Part shown: positions 45,085-54,531 of the stretch, piece after piece
Position numbering within the stretch: position 1 is the first letter of the stretch
How the letters are laid out: each line of letters starts with the position of its first letter
From: Verrucomicrobiota bacterium
GTDB taxonomy: Bacteria; Verrucomicrobiota; Verrucomicrobiia; Verrucomicrobiales; Akkermansiaceae
Length of the DNA stretch: 64,000 nucleotides
Direction of reading: 5' to 3'
Assembly: GCA_030835305.1 (NCBI GenBank)
Contig: JAURPJ010000132.1
Coordinates: forward strand, 1 to 64,000
Made by a program: the position numbers and the translations under genes
Notes under the pieces: model-generated
What the model saw: the letters and a program-made list of their open reading frames with translations, nothing else
What the model was told of the DNA's origin: nothing
Databases searched by the model: none

Positions 45085-46302
45085 TCACGGCGTGAGTTTT
45101 TCTACTGCGAGGGTGAGGGCGTCTTCGTCGCCAACATTGCCGGGGAAGATGACGTAAACGAGGCCGGGGTGGAGGGTTTCATTGCCGATGGTCCAGACGG
45201 GAACTCCGGGGAGAATCTGGCCAAGGACCTGGGCCTGCCTGACCCCGAGGGCTTCGGTTGCAATGTCGGATGAGGTGCTGCCGCCTTTGGTAACAAGGAA
45301 CGAGGGGCGGTCTTTGATCCCGCGAACAATTTCGACCAGGGTTTTGGAAACCGCTTTGGAGGTGGCGGGATCGTCATCACCATCGATCCGCTTGCGCGAG
45401 GTGAAGAGGGCGACATTTTGGCCGGAAGTCAGGGTGGTTTGAACGTCGGAGATGGTAATCTTGAGATTGAAGGTGGAATTGATGATGTCCGGGACGCTGA
45501 GCTTGATCCCGGTGAGATTGGGTGAGTTTTTGAGGAGATGGTTTAGTTGGTCGGTCGTCTTGGGGACGTGGGAGCCAACGATAATAAGCCCACCGTTTGG
45601 GTTGGGGTCGAGGTCCTGAAGTTGCCATGGCTCGAGAGGCGGGCGGGAGGGGATTCCGGCGAGCGATTGAACGAAGGAAGCAGCCGAGCGAATGATGAAG
45701 CGACGGTCGCTTTTGAGAAGGGCAAGTGAAAGGACGTTGAGGTCGCTGAGCGAACTTGCGTCGACGAAGCAGGTCGAACCATCCGGCAGGTCGGCGAGTT
45801 TGGTGTTGATGTCTCCGGAGCGAATGTCGACGAGGGAGAGGGATTGGAAATCGCTTTTGGTGAGTGGCTCACCGGCTTCGAGGCAGGGAATGAAAAGGGT
45901 GGGAGCCTTTGGGATGTCGAGAGCTTCGCGCAGGGTGTTGGTTTCGAGTGGGAACTTGCCCGGCAGAGAGGAGTCCGAACGCGAGATGACGATGATGTCG
46001 TCTTTAAACTCTTTGAGCGTTTTTCCAAGCGTCATGTTAAGCGCGGTGGTTTGTTCTGTGCCAAGCGATTTTGAATGGGTGAGAAGAAAAAGAACGGGAG
46101 GAGCTTCATCGATGGCGTCTTTAATCGTATTGGGGCTCAGATCAGTGAGGACGGGAACATCGAAGACGGTATTTGTTCCGCTTGGATCATCATCGAGAAC
46201 GACCATGGTTTTTTTTGACGCAATGAGAAGGTTGTGGATTTCCGGAGTGAGGTCATCGGGGAATTTAGTGGGAAGTCCGGAGAGCAGTTCGTCTTTCGTC
46301 AT
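45085..46302 (-). CDS. four-carbon acid sugar kinase-like (DUF1537/OtnK), with internal gap
   Basis: A 405-residue protein in the kinase family that phosphorylates 3-oxo-tetronate and related acids. N-terminal VVLDDDPSGTNTVFDVPVLT and SRSDSSLPGKFPLET match the family, as do the C-terminal GGLIIVGSHVPKTTDQL and FLVTKGGSTSSDIA blocks. The stretch that normally reads GGRYTxxDVHYV…ATFGYRSSNLREWVEEKT, about 50 residues, is missing between EAGEPL and SLSLVDIR. The usual SRSDSTLRGH has become SRSDSSLPGK. Function is therefore doubtful although the frame is intact. A start further upstream is not available. Confidence 0.75.
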   Translation of the reverse strand: MTKDELLSGLPTKFPDDLTPEIHNLLIASKKTMVVLDDDPSGTNTVFDVPVLTDLSPNTIKDAIDEAPPVLFLLTHSKSLGTEQTTALNMTLGKTLKEFKDDIIVISRSDSSLPGKFPLETNTLREALDIPKAPTLFIPCLEAGEPLTKSDFQSLSLVDIRSGDINTKLADLPDGSTCFVDASSLSDLNVLSLALLKSDRRFIIRSAASFVQSLAGIPSRPPLEPWQLQDLDPNPNGGLIIVGSHVPKTTDQLNHLLKNSPNLTGIKLSVPDIINSTFNLKITISDVQTTLTSGQNVALFTSRKRIDGDDDPATSKAVSKTLVEIVRGIKDRPSFLVTKGGSTSSDIATEALGVRQAQVLGQILPGVPVWTIGNETLHPGLVYVIFPGNVGDEDALTLAVEKLTP

Positions 46303-46496
46303 GAGAAGTGAAGTTTATGGATGTGAGAGACTTCTTCGAGCTTGGTAGAAATGGACCGGGTGAGCTGGTCGGTGAATTGTTTATCCCCAAGGGCGGTTTC
46401 GGGCGGGATTATGGTCAGTCCATTTCAAAAAGCTAAGATTCTGTGCAACTTTTCTGCGTGCAGTCGGTTAGAACCGTAGCAAGCCACAGAAGATTT

Positions 46497-47867
46497 ATGA
46501 AAAATTCGACATTAGCCCCCCTTTTTTTCCTGACCGCGGCAGTAGCTTTTGGGCTTGGTTGGGTTGCCCGCCCCGATTCGGGAAGCGATCAAAATCAAGT
46601 TTCCAAAAGTGATTCCTCGGATCGTAAAAGTCGCTCGATCGGCGGATCGAGATCATCTGACAGCGGATCTCGTCCGAGCGGTCCAGAGTCCGAGTTTATT
46701 GCGAGGTATCTCGTGAACGGCTCCATCTCCGGCGAGGATATGAAGAGCGTGATTAAAGAGATTTCGGATACCAATGACCCACTTTTGCGCCAGAAGATGT
46801 TTGCCGCCTTGCTGGAGAATCTGTCGCCTGACAATGCGCGGAGCGCTTATCTTGCACTTCTAGAGGGCCGTCGTGGAGGGCCTTTTGGCCGTGGTGTTGA
46901 CGATCAGGTTAGACTTTTGGCAAACGCCTGGGGTCGGATTGACGGTGCGGGTGCGGTTGCGGCGCTGAAGGAGATCGCGGCCGAGAAAGGGGAAGAAGGC
47001 AGGGATCGTGGCCGTTGGGGAGGTAGAGATCGTGGTCCCGGAGCGCTTTCCGGAGTGCTGGCCGGCTGGGCGACTGTGGATGGCGCGGCGGCTTCGGCTT
47101 ACGTCAGCGGGATCGAGGATGAGCGCGAGCAGCGCGGAGCGGCTTTCGGTGTGCTTCAGGGAATGCTGGTCAACGGAGTGAATGAAGCGATGGGATTTGT
47201 TCGCAATCTTCCTGACAGTGAAGATGGCGACCGGACCAAGGGCTTTTACATGGCAATGGTGACCGACGAGATGCTCGAGCAAGGTTTGGATCAGGCCAAG
47301 AGCTGGGTGGATACCGTGAAGGAGCCCGAGCTCAGGACCGGTGCTCTTGCTCGGGTGACGATGGAGATCATGAATGAAGACCGAGCGGAGGCGGCGGAGT
47401 GGATTGCGCAATTTGGTGATGAAGATGCCGCAGCTCCGGCGGTAAGCCGCCTTGCCGATTCCTGGGCAGAAGAAGATCCCGAGGCAGTGATGGACTGGGC
47501 TGAGAATCTCTCTGGCAAATCGAAAGCGGAAGCCTACGAGGAAGCGATGCAAAGTTGGGCAGGTCAGGATCCGGCTGCTGCGGGAGAGTATTTATCGAGT
47601 CTGCAGGAATCACCCGAACGTGATGCTGCGGTGGGAGGATATGCCACTCGTGTTTCCCGCGAGGATCCAAGCAGTGCCATGGAGTGGGCCAAAACGATCA
47701 ACGACGCCGGGGTCCGGGAGGAGACTATGGTCGATGTGGCCCGCGACTGGTATCGTAGTGACAAGGCTGCGGCTGAAGAGTGGATTGCTTCCAGCGGTCT
47801 TTCCGAGAAGGCGGTGGAGTCGATTACCACTCGCCGGGATTTTGGTCGCGGCGATCGGGGAAGATAA
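46497..47867 (+). CDS. secreted helical-repeat protein
   Basis: A 456-residue protein starting at ATG 46497, with a signal anchor (LAPLFFLTAAVAFGLGWVA) and a Ser/Gly/Arg-rich linker. It then has repeated helical units in which a W-A motif recurs (ADSWAEEDPEAVMDWAENLSG, AMQSWAGQDPAAAGEYL, VARDWYRSDKAAAEEWI). Repeats of about 30 residues resemble TPR/SEL1-like solenoids common in Verrucomicrobia. The frame starts 54 bases earlier without a better leader. Function unknown; a terminator follows. Confidence 0.8.
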   Translation: MKNSTLAPLFFLTAAVAFGLGWVARPDSGSDQNQVSKSDSSDRKSRSIGGSRSSDSGSRPSGPESEFIARYLVNGSISGEDMKSVIKEISDTNDPLLRQKMFAALLENLSPDNARSAYLALLEGRRGGPFGRGVDDQVRLLANAWGRIDGAGAVAALKEIAAEKGEEGRDRGRWGGRDRGPGALSGVLAGWATVDGAAASAYVSGIEDEREQRGAAFGVLQGMLVNGVNEAMGFVRNLPDSEDGDRTKGFYMAMVTDEMLEQGLDQAKSWVDTVKEPELRTGALARVTMEIMNEDRAEAAEWIAQFGDEDAAAPAVSRLADSWAEEDPEAVMDWAENLSGKSKAEAYEEAMQSWAGQDPAAAGEYLSSLQESPERDAAVGGYATRVSREDPSSAMEWAKTINDAGVREETMVDVARDWYRSDKAAAEEWIASSGLSEKAVESITTRRDFGRGDRGR

Positions 47868-47897
47868 AAACTTAAATTTAATTCCAGATCATAAAAT

Positions 47898-47927
47898 ACC
47901 CGGCGCCGAAAGGTTCCGGGTTTTTTT
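47898..47927 (+). terminator. intrinsic terminator after the helical-repeat gene
   Basis: ACCCGG and CCGGGT pair across a 12-base loop that itself can form GCC-GAAA-GGT, and the stem runs into TTTTTTT. Located 31 bases after the stop. Confidence 0.8.
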
Positions 47928-48215
47928 GTGAGCTGATCCTGCGGTCGTTGCCAAACTTTACTTGAGCCTGATCGCTGACGGGTTAATCGCAGCATGCAAT
48001 GCCGGCACAGTACGACACAGTGATACAGCAATCAAAATTGTGACAATAGCTTGAACACCAGCTGTCTTTCTCGTGCTAAATTTTTTTCTTCGAGCGCTTT
48101 TCTTTAGTCCGCCTCGTCCAGCGCGTAAGGAATCAGTTCGCGTTGCCGGTTTCGTCTTCGCGATCGTCCTTAAGTTTCGTGGCCAGTCCGCAAATTATGA
48201 CTGCGGTGGCAAATC

Positions 48216-48446
48216 GTGAATGAATTCTACCACTATAGAATAGAGCGGCTTGGGAACGGAGTTGGGATTACAGCAGGTCCAAAGGGTGGTTTCCGGTTAA
48301 ATCAGCGTTTCTTTACAAATCAAACGTCAGAATCACCCCAACCGCTGGATCCAAACCGCACCAGAAACTGCAAGCCCACCACCAAAGTTAACCCCTACCC
48401 AATCGACAATCGAGCCCTCGAAAAATTACAAAAAGAAGCTGCTTAA
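48216..48446 (+). CDS. small hypothetical protein
   Basis: A 76-residue frame starting GTG (MNEFYHYRIERLG). It is polar and Pro/Asn-rich (ESPQPLDPNRTRNCKP, NRALEKLQKEA) with no leader or helix. The terminator hairpin 12 bases after its stop supports a transcribed gene, but the sequence lacks family features. The preceding 47928-48215 holds nothing recognisable. Confidence 0.4.
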   Translation: MNEFYHYRIERLGNGVGITAGPKGGFRLNQRFFTNQTSESPQPLDPNRTRNCKPTTKVNPYPIDNRALEKLQKEAA

Positions 48447-48458
48447 AATCGGTCAGCT

Positions 48459-48490
48459 CCCTTGACAGCAACCGGAGGCAAGGGGGTTTT
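48459..48490 (+). terminator. probable intrinsic terminator
   Basis: CCCTTG (48459-48464) pairs with CAAGGG (48479-48484) and is followed by GGTTTT. It closes the small gene at 48216-48446. Confidence 0.6.
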
Positions 48491-48546
48491 CTATTAAGAT
48501 GTCTTCAATGAAGCACGGGGTTGAAAGAGTTCCTGAAGCTTGAATC

Positions 48547-49701
48547 TCAAAGTGCCGCTCTCAGGCCGGTATCGAGGCTTCGGCGGCCGGCTTCGAGAAT
48601 GGCGGTGGTGTTTCGGGTCGTTTCAATGGTGGCGAGATTTTCGCGCTTCCCGAGGATGAAGTCGGCGATGCTTTGGTAGCCGTAACTTGATTGCCCGGCA
48701 AAACGTCCGTTTGCGTCCGGAATATAACGATAGAAGAGTGGATTAGGTGTTTGGTGCCCTCCGGCATCCGAGGTAAAATCATACCCGCGACGGGCTTGGT
48801 CGACCCGCACTTCGCCCTCGTGATGGAGGGCGAAAAATCGTTGTTGTGAGTGGACTTCGGCCTTCGCAGCGATCCAAGAGGAGGTGTAAACGGCGGTGCC
48901 TTTGGTCCCGGAGTTGTTCAACCAATCGACCATCAGGGTGATGGAGTCTTCCGTGGGGAGGTCTCGCCCGGTGGCAACACCGGTGGAAGCTGAGGCCATG
49001 ACGGAGACCGGGTGAGCGAGTCCTTCAAGAGTCCAGCAATGAAAATCGATGTGGTGCGCGTTGAGGTAGTAGGAAATGTCGGAGGATTTTCCGGCCCAGG
49101 CGCGGAAAGAATCGAGCTGGGATTTGGGTTGCGACATGTAGCTGGAGAAGTAAGAAAAATCCCCGAGATGGCGTAGCTTCTCTCTGGCGTCCGAGTAAAT
49201 GGGATCCCAGCGTTTGTGAACCTCCATGGCAATCGTGACTTCTTTCTCGCGTGAAATCGCGATGAGCGAATCATGTTCCCCGACCGTTTTGACAATCGGT
49301 TTGGCGACGAGGACGTTCAGTTCTTTGTCGGCCGCCGCATGAGCCATCTCGTGATGGAGGTCGTCGGGAGTGAAGATAAGGACGGCGTCACCCGGTGTGA
49401 GTTCCTGCAGCGCCGCCTGCCATGCCCGGGGGTCTTGTTGGTCGTCGTCCGGAAAACTCCGGAAGGAGGTGTCGAGGCCGTATTGTTTCGCGATCAGGCG
49501 TTCAAAATGTGAGCGGACGAGGGGAAATTTGGAGCCGCTGGATCCGGCCAGAATGATCTCGGAGATGAATCCCCGCTCCCGCAGGTCGAAGAGAGTGAGA
49601 GCCACAACTCCAGCCCCTTTGTCGGAAGTAGACTCGGATCCGTTCACAAGGCCGGTGACGTATTCTCCAGTGCCAATAACGAGGATTTTGGGGGCGCTCA
49701 T
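48547..49701 (-). CDS. Gfo/Idh/MocA family oxidoreductase
   Basis: A 384-residue protein with a Rossmann start (KILVIGTGEYVTGL), the catalytic-Lys block as AKPIVKT (usually EKP), and substrate-domain blocks including HKRWDP and NAHHIDFHCW, whose histidines are the usual active-site positions. No leader, so cytoplasmic. It starts 6 bases after the stop of the membrane pseudokinase-like gene, so it is co-transcribed with that gene. Substrate unknown; a galactose- or uronate-type sugar oxidation is possible. Confidence 0.88.
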   Translation of the reverse strand: MSAPKILVIGTGEYVTGLVNGSESTSDKGAGVVALTLFDLRERGFISEIILAGSSGSKFPLVRSHFERLIAKQYGLDTSFRSFPDDDQQDPRAWQAALQELTPGDAVLIFTPDDLHHEMAHAAADKELNVLVAKPIVKTVGEHDSLIAISREKEVTIAMEVHKRWDPIYSDAREKLRHLGDFSYFSSYMSQPKSQLDSFRAWAGKSSDISYYLNAHHIDFHCWTLEGLAHPVSVMASASTGVATGRDLPTEDSITLMVDWLNNSGTKGTAVYTSSWIAAKAEVHSQQRFFALHHEGEVRVDQARRGYDFTSDAGGHQTPNPLFYRYIPDANGRFAGQSSYGYQSIADFILGKRENLATIETTRNTTAILEAGRRSLDTGLRAAL

Positions 49702-49707
49702 GATGGT

Positions 49708-51180
49708 TTACTCGATGATCTTGATTTGCGATTTGCGCGTCAAAACGATTGAGATTCGGCTGCTGCCGGTGCTCTTGCACACGCGTCCTTTGACTTCGAT
49801 GGTCTTGCCGATCAAGGACTCAAGATAGGCTTCGTTCAGACCTGGCCCGGCTTTGCTTTTCTCGAGGCGTCCGGTAAATTCAGGCGGCTCGGGCTTGAAC
49901 TGAAGATAGAGGACTGTCCCTGATTTGGATTTGGTGACTGTCTGCACCACGGCACGTAGCGGGATGATTTGACCGGCTTCGGCAAATTGCTGTCGAATCT
50001 GGGTTTCGTCATCGAGGGTGTAGTATTCCTGAAGAAGATAGCTGACGATGATGTCCTCAGAATCAACGATGCGTAGGACAGACGGCGAGGCGAAAAAGCC
50101 GCGCAGAGTGACCTTGTTCCGGAGGGCTGACTTGACTAGTTTTTCGGAACCCGCCGGGGGCACGGCGCGAAGCGCGGAGTCAGGAATGATCATGCGGCCT
50201 TTTTCATCGATTCCGTCGAGTGACGTCTCAAAGGTGATCCACCTGCCAATTTTGTGATCAAGTGAATAGGGACTCGTGGGGTCGACTGTGGCGAACCCTG
50301 CGGCTTTTTTGGGGCGGGCCGTTGGTTCTAGCTCGGGGACTTCTTGAGCGATGGGTTCGATGACGGCAATGGGCGGGATTGCCTTCGCTGTTGTTGGAGG
50401 GGTGACGGGCTCCGGAGTGCTTGCAAGAACGATGGGTTTTTCTTCGGCCGGGTTTTCGCGATTGGCAAGCTTCCACCCGAAGTAGCCAATCGCACCAAGT
50501 AAAAGAACGAGAAGGGGAAGGACTCTGAGAGAGGAAGAGCTGGCAGCCGAAGGAAGGGCTGTGACCGGCACGGAAGGGGCCGGCGGTGCTTCGATCGCAG
50601 CGACCATGGGTGTCGAAGTGAGTCCGGCTTGGTGCCTGAGGTAGGTGGAGAGGGCGTCATACTTCGCCTGAACGTCGACAAGTTCGGCGGGATGAATCCC
50701 CTCGGCAAAGGCCGCAAACCATGAATGGTAGTCGATGGAAAAGGTATCGATGGCTTGCTCTCCCTCGCCGCAGATCACGATGGATCCCGGCGTGAAGGCG
50801 ACGGTCCCGGCGACCGGGCCAAGGGCAGTGATGATCGACCCGGCGTGCCCCTGAATTCGCAAACACTCTTCTTCGGTGAGATCGAAGTCGCGAACGCGGT
50901 CCGTGAGAAGAATGCCGTCCCACCATCGGGCTGCGATCCAGGGGAAGCCGTCAACAGGATCGAGACCGCCATCAACGACCGGGCGGAGGCAGTTGTGGCC
51001 GAGCTGCATGAGCTGATCCAGCGCATGCTCAAAGGTGCCACCTTTGAGTTTTTTGAGGATATCATCCCCGTATTTGAGACGGACAATTGCAAGAGACACC
51101 TGATCGCGTGTTGTTACGCGGTAAACGACGAGATTCCCGGTCTGGTGAACGAGTTCCTCGATGTGATAGTCGGTCTGCAT
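49708..51180 (-). CDS. membrane protein with degenerate kinase-like domain and OB-type C-terminus
   Basis: A 490-residue protein starting at ATG 51180. Residues 1-190 look like a protein-kinase lobe (IEELVHQTGNLVVYRVTT; SLAIVRLKY), but HRD and DFG motifs are absent, so it is a likely pseudokinase. A single helix near 225-245 (LRVLPLLVLLLGAIGYFGWKL) separates it from a Pro-rich linker and a beta-rich C-terminal region (KTIEVKGRVCKSTGSSRISIVL) typical of OB-folds. It precedes the Gfo/Idh gene by 6 bases. Signalling or scaffolding is inference only. Confidence 0.6.
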   Translation of the reverse strand: MQTDYHIEELVHQTGNLVVYRVTTRDQVSLAIVRLKYGDDILKKLKGGTFEHALDQLMQLGHNCLRPVVDGGLDPVDGFPWIAARWWDGILLTDRVRDFDLTEEECLRIQGHAGSIITALGPVAGTVAFTPGSIVICGEGEQAIDTFSIDYHSWFAAFAEGIHPAELVDVQAKYDALSTYLRHQAGLTSTPMVAAIEAPPAPSVPVTALPSAASSSSLRVLPLLVLLLGAIGYFGWKLANRENPAEEKPIVLASTPEPVTPPTTAKAIPPIAVIEPIAQEVPELEPTARPKKAAGFATVDPTSPYSLDHKIGRWITFETSLDGIDEKGRMIIPDSALRAVPPAGSEKLVKSALRNKVTLRGFFASPSVLRIVDSEDIIVSYLLQEYYTLDDETQIRQQFAEAGQIIPLRAVVQTVTKSKSGTVLYLQFKPEPPEFTGRLEKSKAGPGLNEAYLESLIGKTIEVKGRVCKSTGSSRISIVLTRKSQIKIIE

Positions 51181-51395
51181 CAAAGGTCTCCGGAGGCTGA
51201 CCGACCCGGCGGGTGAAGCCAAACGGAAAAGTTGGTGACCTTGTTAGCGGGTGGTTTTATCGGGACGAGGCTACCGTTGCCGTCGGACAAGACCTCAAAG
51301 AGCCGGATTCCACGTGCCTGGAATTCTTGATGAAGTTCGATTCAAAGCGGGAAGATCGCTGCGGGCGATGGGGCACCCGGTGGCGAGGAAGAGCT

Positions 51396-52292
51396 TCAAT
51401 TGTCAGCAAGGCTGTCGCTGAGGAGGCGATAGGCGTCGGTGGAGTAGCCTGAATTGATGAGAGTTTCGAGGTCGCGTTTGGCTAGAGCCTTGTTTCCCGT
51501 AAGGGCGTGGATGAGGCCACGGTCGGCGATGAGGGTGAGGTCGGGGCGCTCCGGATTGATACGCGGAGTGATTTCGACGAGGGCGGCGCGCAGGTCGGCT
51601 TGGGCGGATTTCTTGTTCTTGAGAATCATGAAAGCGCGGGCCCGGCGGATGAGCCAGGATGAGCGGAAGCGGGAGGAGGTGAGCTCTTTCTGGATAATGG
51701 GGAGGACAGTTTCGGTTTGTCCGGCGGTGAGGGCGGCATCGATCCAATTATTACGAACGACGATGGATTTCGTGCGGTTGGCGGATTTTTTCAGGACGGT
51801 GCTTGCCTCCCCGGGGCGTTGTAGGTCAAGGAGTAATCCGGCGTGGAAGAGGTCGAGCGCGGGATCATCGTTGGGCCGCATGAGATGGAGGGCGTCGCAG
51901 AGTGAGCAGGCTTTTTCGAGTTGCCCACGCTGCGCGGTGTAGTTGGTGAGGAGGAAATGTGCCTCAAATTTTTCTTCTTTGGTTTTTGCGAACTGCTGGT
52001 ATCGCGAAATGAGGGGAGGTGCCTTCTTATTGGTGCCGAAAAGCTGAACCAGGGCGACGAGAGCCCGTCGGTTTTCGGGCTCCAGTTTTAGAGCGGATTC
52101 GAGGTCCTCGATGGCGTGGACCTTCTCCTGGAGCGCGCGAAATTCGGTCGCGCGCTGGTAGTAGAGATCGGCGGTGGGATGGACTTCGATCTTCGCGGTC
52201 AGCGCCTTGATCGTCTCGGAAACGTCATTGTGCCCGCATGCCAGAGCGGGTGCAAAGATGAGAATGAGCGAAAGAAGACGCGGGCGGAGCAT
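51396..52292 (-). CDS. secreted TPR-repeat protein
   Basis: A 298-residue protein with signal peptide (MLRPRLLSLILIFAPALACG, with possible lipobox ALAC) followed by TPR units (DLYYQRATEFRALQEKVHAIEDLESALKLEPENRRAL is the first visible, about residues 42-78) and further helical hairpins to the end. TPRs mediate protein contacts. The start is 2 bases from the metallophosphoesterase stop. 216 bases of non-coding sequence separate it from the pseudokinase gene. Confidence 0.85.
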   Translation of the reverse strand: MLRPRLLSLILIFAPALACGHNDVSETIKALTAKIEVHPTADLYYQRATEFRALQEKVHAIEDLESALKLEPENRRALVALVQLFGTNKKAPPLISRYQQFAKTKEEKFEAHFLLTNYTAQRGQLEKACSLCDALHLMRPNDDPALDLFHAGLLLDLQRPGEASTVLKKSANRTKSIVVRNNWIDAALTAGQTETVLPIIQKELTSSRFRSSWLIRRARAFMILKNKKSAQADLRAALVEITPRINPERPDLTLIADRGLIHALTGNKALAKRDLETLINSGYSTDAYRLLSDSLADN

Positions 52293-52294
52293 GA

Positions 52295-54232
52295 CTATTT
52301 CGCGAGGAGAAGTCTGGGGTGCAGGGTGAAGTCGGAACTTTTGATGTTCACGTTGTGCCCTTCGATGGCGAGGACGTTCTTTTGCCCCGGCCTGAGGATA
52401 TTCGATATTCCTTTGAGCGGGAAGTATTCAAAGCCCTTGGCGTCGTGATTGGTGAAGCCATCGGCATCTTTACCCTGTTTCTTGTCAACTCCCTGGCGGT
52501 GGACTTCGTGTCCGTTAAGATAGGCGATGAAGGCGTCGTCGTATGAGACGTGAAGACCAAGTTTGTCCAGCTTGGCATTCTTGGGGAGTTGGAATTCCTT
52601 GCGGATGTAAACGGTGGTGAACTTACCACGCATGTTGATCTCGGTGGTGTCATCGTTGTCGCCGTAACCGAAACCGGCTTTGCCGGTTTTCCAAGAGGAG
52701 ATGTCATAGTTCGGAGCGGCCCAGTCGGTGATATCACCCGATGGATGCGAACCGGCGAGGTAGGACCAGGTTTCGTTTTTGTCGATGATGACGGTGGCGT
52801 TTCGCGGAGGCTTTGGACCGGCTTGTGGTTGTGCACGGCGCAGAGGTTCCGGCTGCCAGGGGTTTTCGACGACGGTGTGGGTGACATCGCCGCTCTTTTT
52901 GATGGCGAAGGTGTCGCGAATGACGCCGTTGGAATTGAGCATCTCTCCTTTGATGGTGTCGTCGGCGATGGTGATGAGGCACGAGCCGTGGTCGAGAATG
53001 ATTTTGCGCATCACGGGGTGGGTGCCCGACCGTCGGTTGGCGGTGCCGCCGTGGCCAGTGACGATGGAGACGTGGCCGTTGTTTGGTTTCAAGCCTTCGC
53101 TTTTCCGGTAGGCTCCGTCGCCCGCGGGATCGCCGTCGCTATCATCGAGGATCACTCCCTTGGCGACCGAGGGTGTTTGATAGGCTCCGTCGATGAGCAT
53201 GGAGCGCTCGTAGATGTGAGAGTGGCCGGTGAAGACAAGGTCAACGCCACCGCTTTCGAGGATGGGCATGATGTGTTCGCGCATCTCGACGAGCTGGCCT
53301 TCGCGATCGGAATCGTGAGAGCCTTTGGTATAGGGAGGATGGTGGAAGAAGGCGATGAGGAATTCCGCTTTGGTCTTTTCGAGATCGGCCTTGAGCCACT
53401 GTGCCATTTCGCCGGTTGGGCGACGATCAAGGTCATGGGAGTCGAGGCAGATGAAGTGGACCTTTCCCCAGTCGAAGGAGTAGAAGGCCTCCTTGCCGGA
53501 CGGGAGTCCGCCGGCCTCGGCTTTGGTGGGGCTGATGAAGGCGTCATAGAATGGGCCGATGCCGGTTGCTCCCTTGGAAGTGCGTCCTTCGTGGTTGCCC
53601 ATGGATCCCCAGCAAACGGTGTTGCGGAGGGTGGGCTCATACATTTTGAAGAAGCGATCGCTGAATTCCTTGTTGGTTCCGGAGCCGTAGGCCATGTCGC
53701 CGACGTGAAGGTAGAGATCGATGGGTTGGTCGTTTTTGGCGGTGTGCTCGACCATGGCGGTATGGACTTGCGCCTGTGCCTTGCCGCCGGTGCCGGAGTC
53801 ACCCACAACCCAAAAATAAACCGGGGTATCGGAACCCGGGACAGGGTTGGTTTTGAAACGATAGGATGAATCGGCAGGAGTCAGGCGCTTGTTCCCATCA
53901 TAAATCGCGTAGTAGTAGCTGGTGAGTGGCTTGAGGCCGGTCACGGTGGCTTCGAATTGGCGTGTATCGACCGGGGCGTCCTTGAAAATAGGATTTTCCT
54001 CACCGAGCGACGGGTGTTTCCGGGTGATGATTTGCTTGGCAGGAACTTCCGATGACAAGTCATCCACAGTTGTGCCAAAAACGACTTTTGGTGTCATCTC
54101 GTTGCGAGAACGCCAAACGACGCGAATGGAGTTGTCGGTTGCCAGCTGAACATAGGGCTGGCGGGAGAACTCCTCGACGATTGCGGAGGTGGCGATGAGG
54201 GAGCTAAAAAAGAGGAAAACGAGGCTTTTCAT
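52295..54232 (-). CDS. metallophosphoesterase with purple acid phosphatase-like N-terminus
   Basis: A 645-residue exported protein (leader MKSLVFLFFSSLIATSA). The N-terminal Fn3-like domain (RQPYVQLATDNSIRVVW; TVTGLKPLTSYYYAI) precedes a calcineurin-like catalytic core: VVGDSGTGG, LHVGDMAYGSG, MGNHEG, FFHHPPYTKG and FTGHSHIYERS. These are the family's metal ligands (Asp, Asp, Asn-His, His, His-x-His). A jelly-roll domain about 510-640 (HVSYDDAFIAYLNGHEVHR) ends the protein. Likely role: periplasmic phosphoester hydrolysis. First gene of a four-gene reverse unit. Confidence 0.93.
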   Translation of the reverse strand: MKSLVFLFFSSLIATSAIVEEFSRQPYVQLATDNSIRVVWRSRNEMTPKVVFGTTVDDLSSEVPAKQIITRKHPSLGEENPIFKDAPVDTRQFEATVTGLKPLTSYYYAIYDGNKRLTPADSSYRFKTNPVPGSDTPVYFWVVGDSGTGGKAQAQVHTAMVEHTAKNDQPIDLYLHVGDMAYGSGTNKEFSDRFFKMYEPTLRNTVCWGSMGNHEGRTSKGATGIGPFYDAFISPTKAEAGGLPSGKEAFYSFDWGKVHFICLDSHDLDRRPTGEMAQWLKADLEKTKAEFLIAFFHHPPYTKGSHDSDREGQLVEMREHIMPILESGGVDLVFTGHSHIYERSMLIDGAYQTPSVAKGVILDDSDGDPAGDGAYRKSEGLKPNNGHVSIVTGHGGTANRRSGTHPVMRKIILDHGSCLITIADDTIKGEMLNSNGVIRDTFAIKKSGDVTHTVVENPWQPEPLRRAQPQAGPKPPRNATVIIDKNETWSYLAGSHPSGDITDWAAPNYDISSWKTGKAGFGYGDNDDTTEINMRGKFTTVYIRKEFQLPKNAKLDKLGLHVSYDDAFIAYLNGHEVHRQGVDKKQGKDADGFTNHDAKGFEYFPLKGISNILRPGQKNVLAIEGHNVNIKSSDFTLHPRLLLAK

Positions 54233-54327
54233 GTGCGAAGGATTGGAGGTTGAGAGATTTTCAGGATTTCGCAACCCAGATTGTAAGTTTGACGGAAGAC
54301 CAAGGACGGGCGTATTTTGAGGGTCCT

Positions 54328-54531
54328 ATGAAACTGTTTTCACTCCCGCTCCTCTTGATTGGCTCGTTGGTCCTTAGTTCTTGCAGCTTGATTGGTTCAG
54401 CTACGCGACTTCCGATCCGAACCTTGCAGGGTGTTGGGAGAGCGGTCGGTCTTGGCCTTGAGCAGACCGAGGTTCGAGGGGAGGAGCAAGCTGCGAAGCC
54501 AACCAAATGGGAGTCTGTCCGGGGGGATTGA
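54328..54531 (+). CDS. small lipoprotein
   Basis: A 67-residue protein starting at ATG 54328 with a lipobox (LIGSLVLSSCSLIG). The mature part is short (LPIRTLQGVGRAVGLGLE) and ends in a charged tail. Typical of small anchored lipoproteins; no family named. The frame opens upstream at 54250 without a better start. Confidence 0.7.
   Translation: MKLFSLPLLLIGSLVLSSCSLIGSATRLPIRTLQGVGRAVGLGLEQTEVRGEEQAAKPTKWESVRGD

Noticed and set aside
46303-46430. short reverse frame ending in HKLHFS just upstream of the DUF1537 kinase
   Set aside because: No start codon in frame and only about 40 residues; may be a remnant but cannot be supported.
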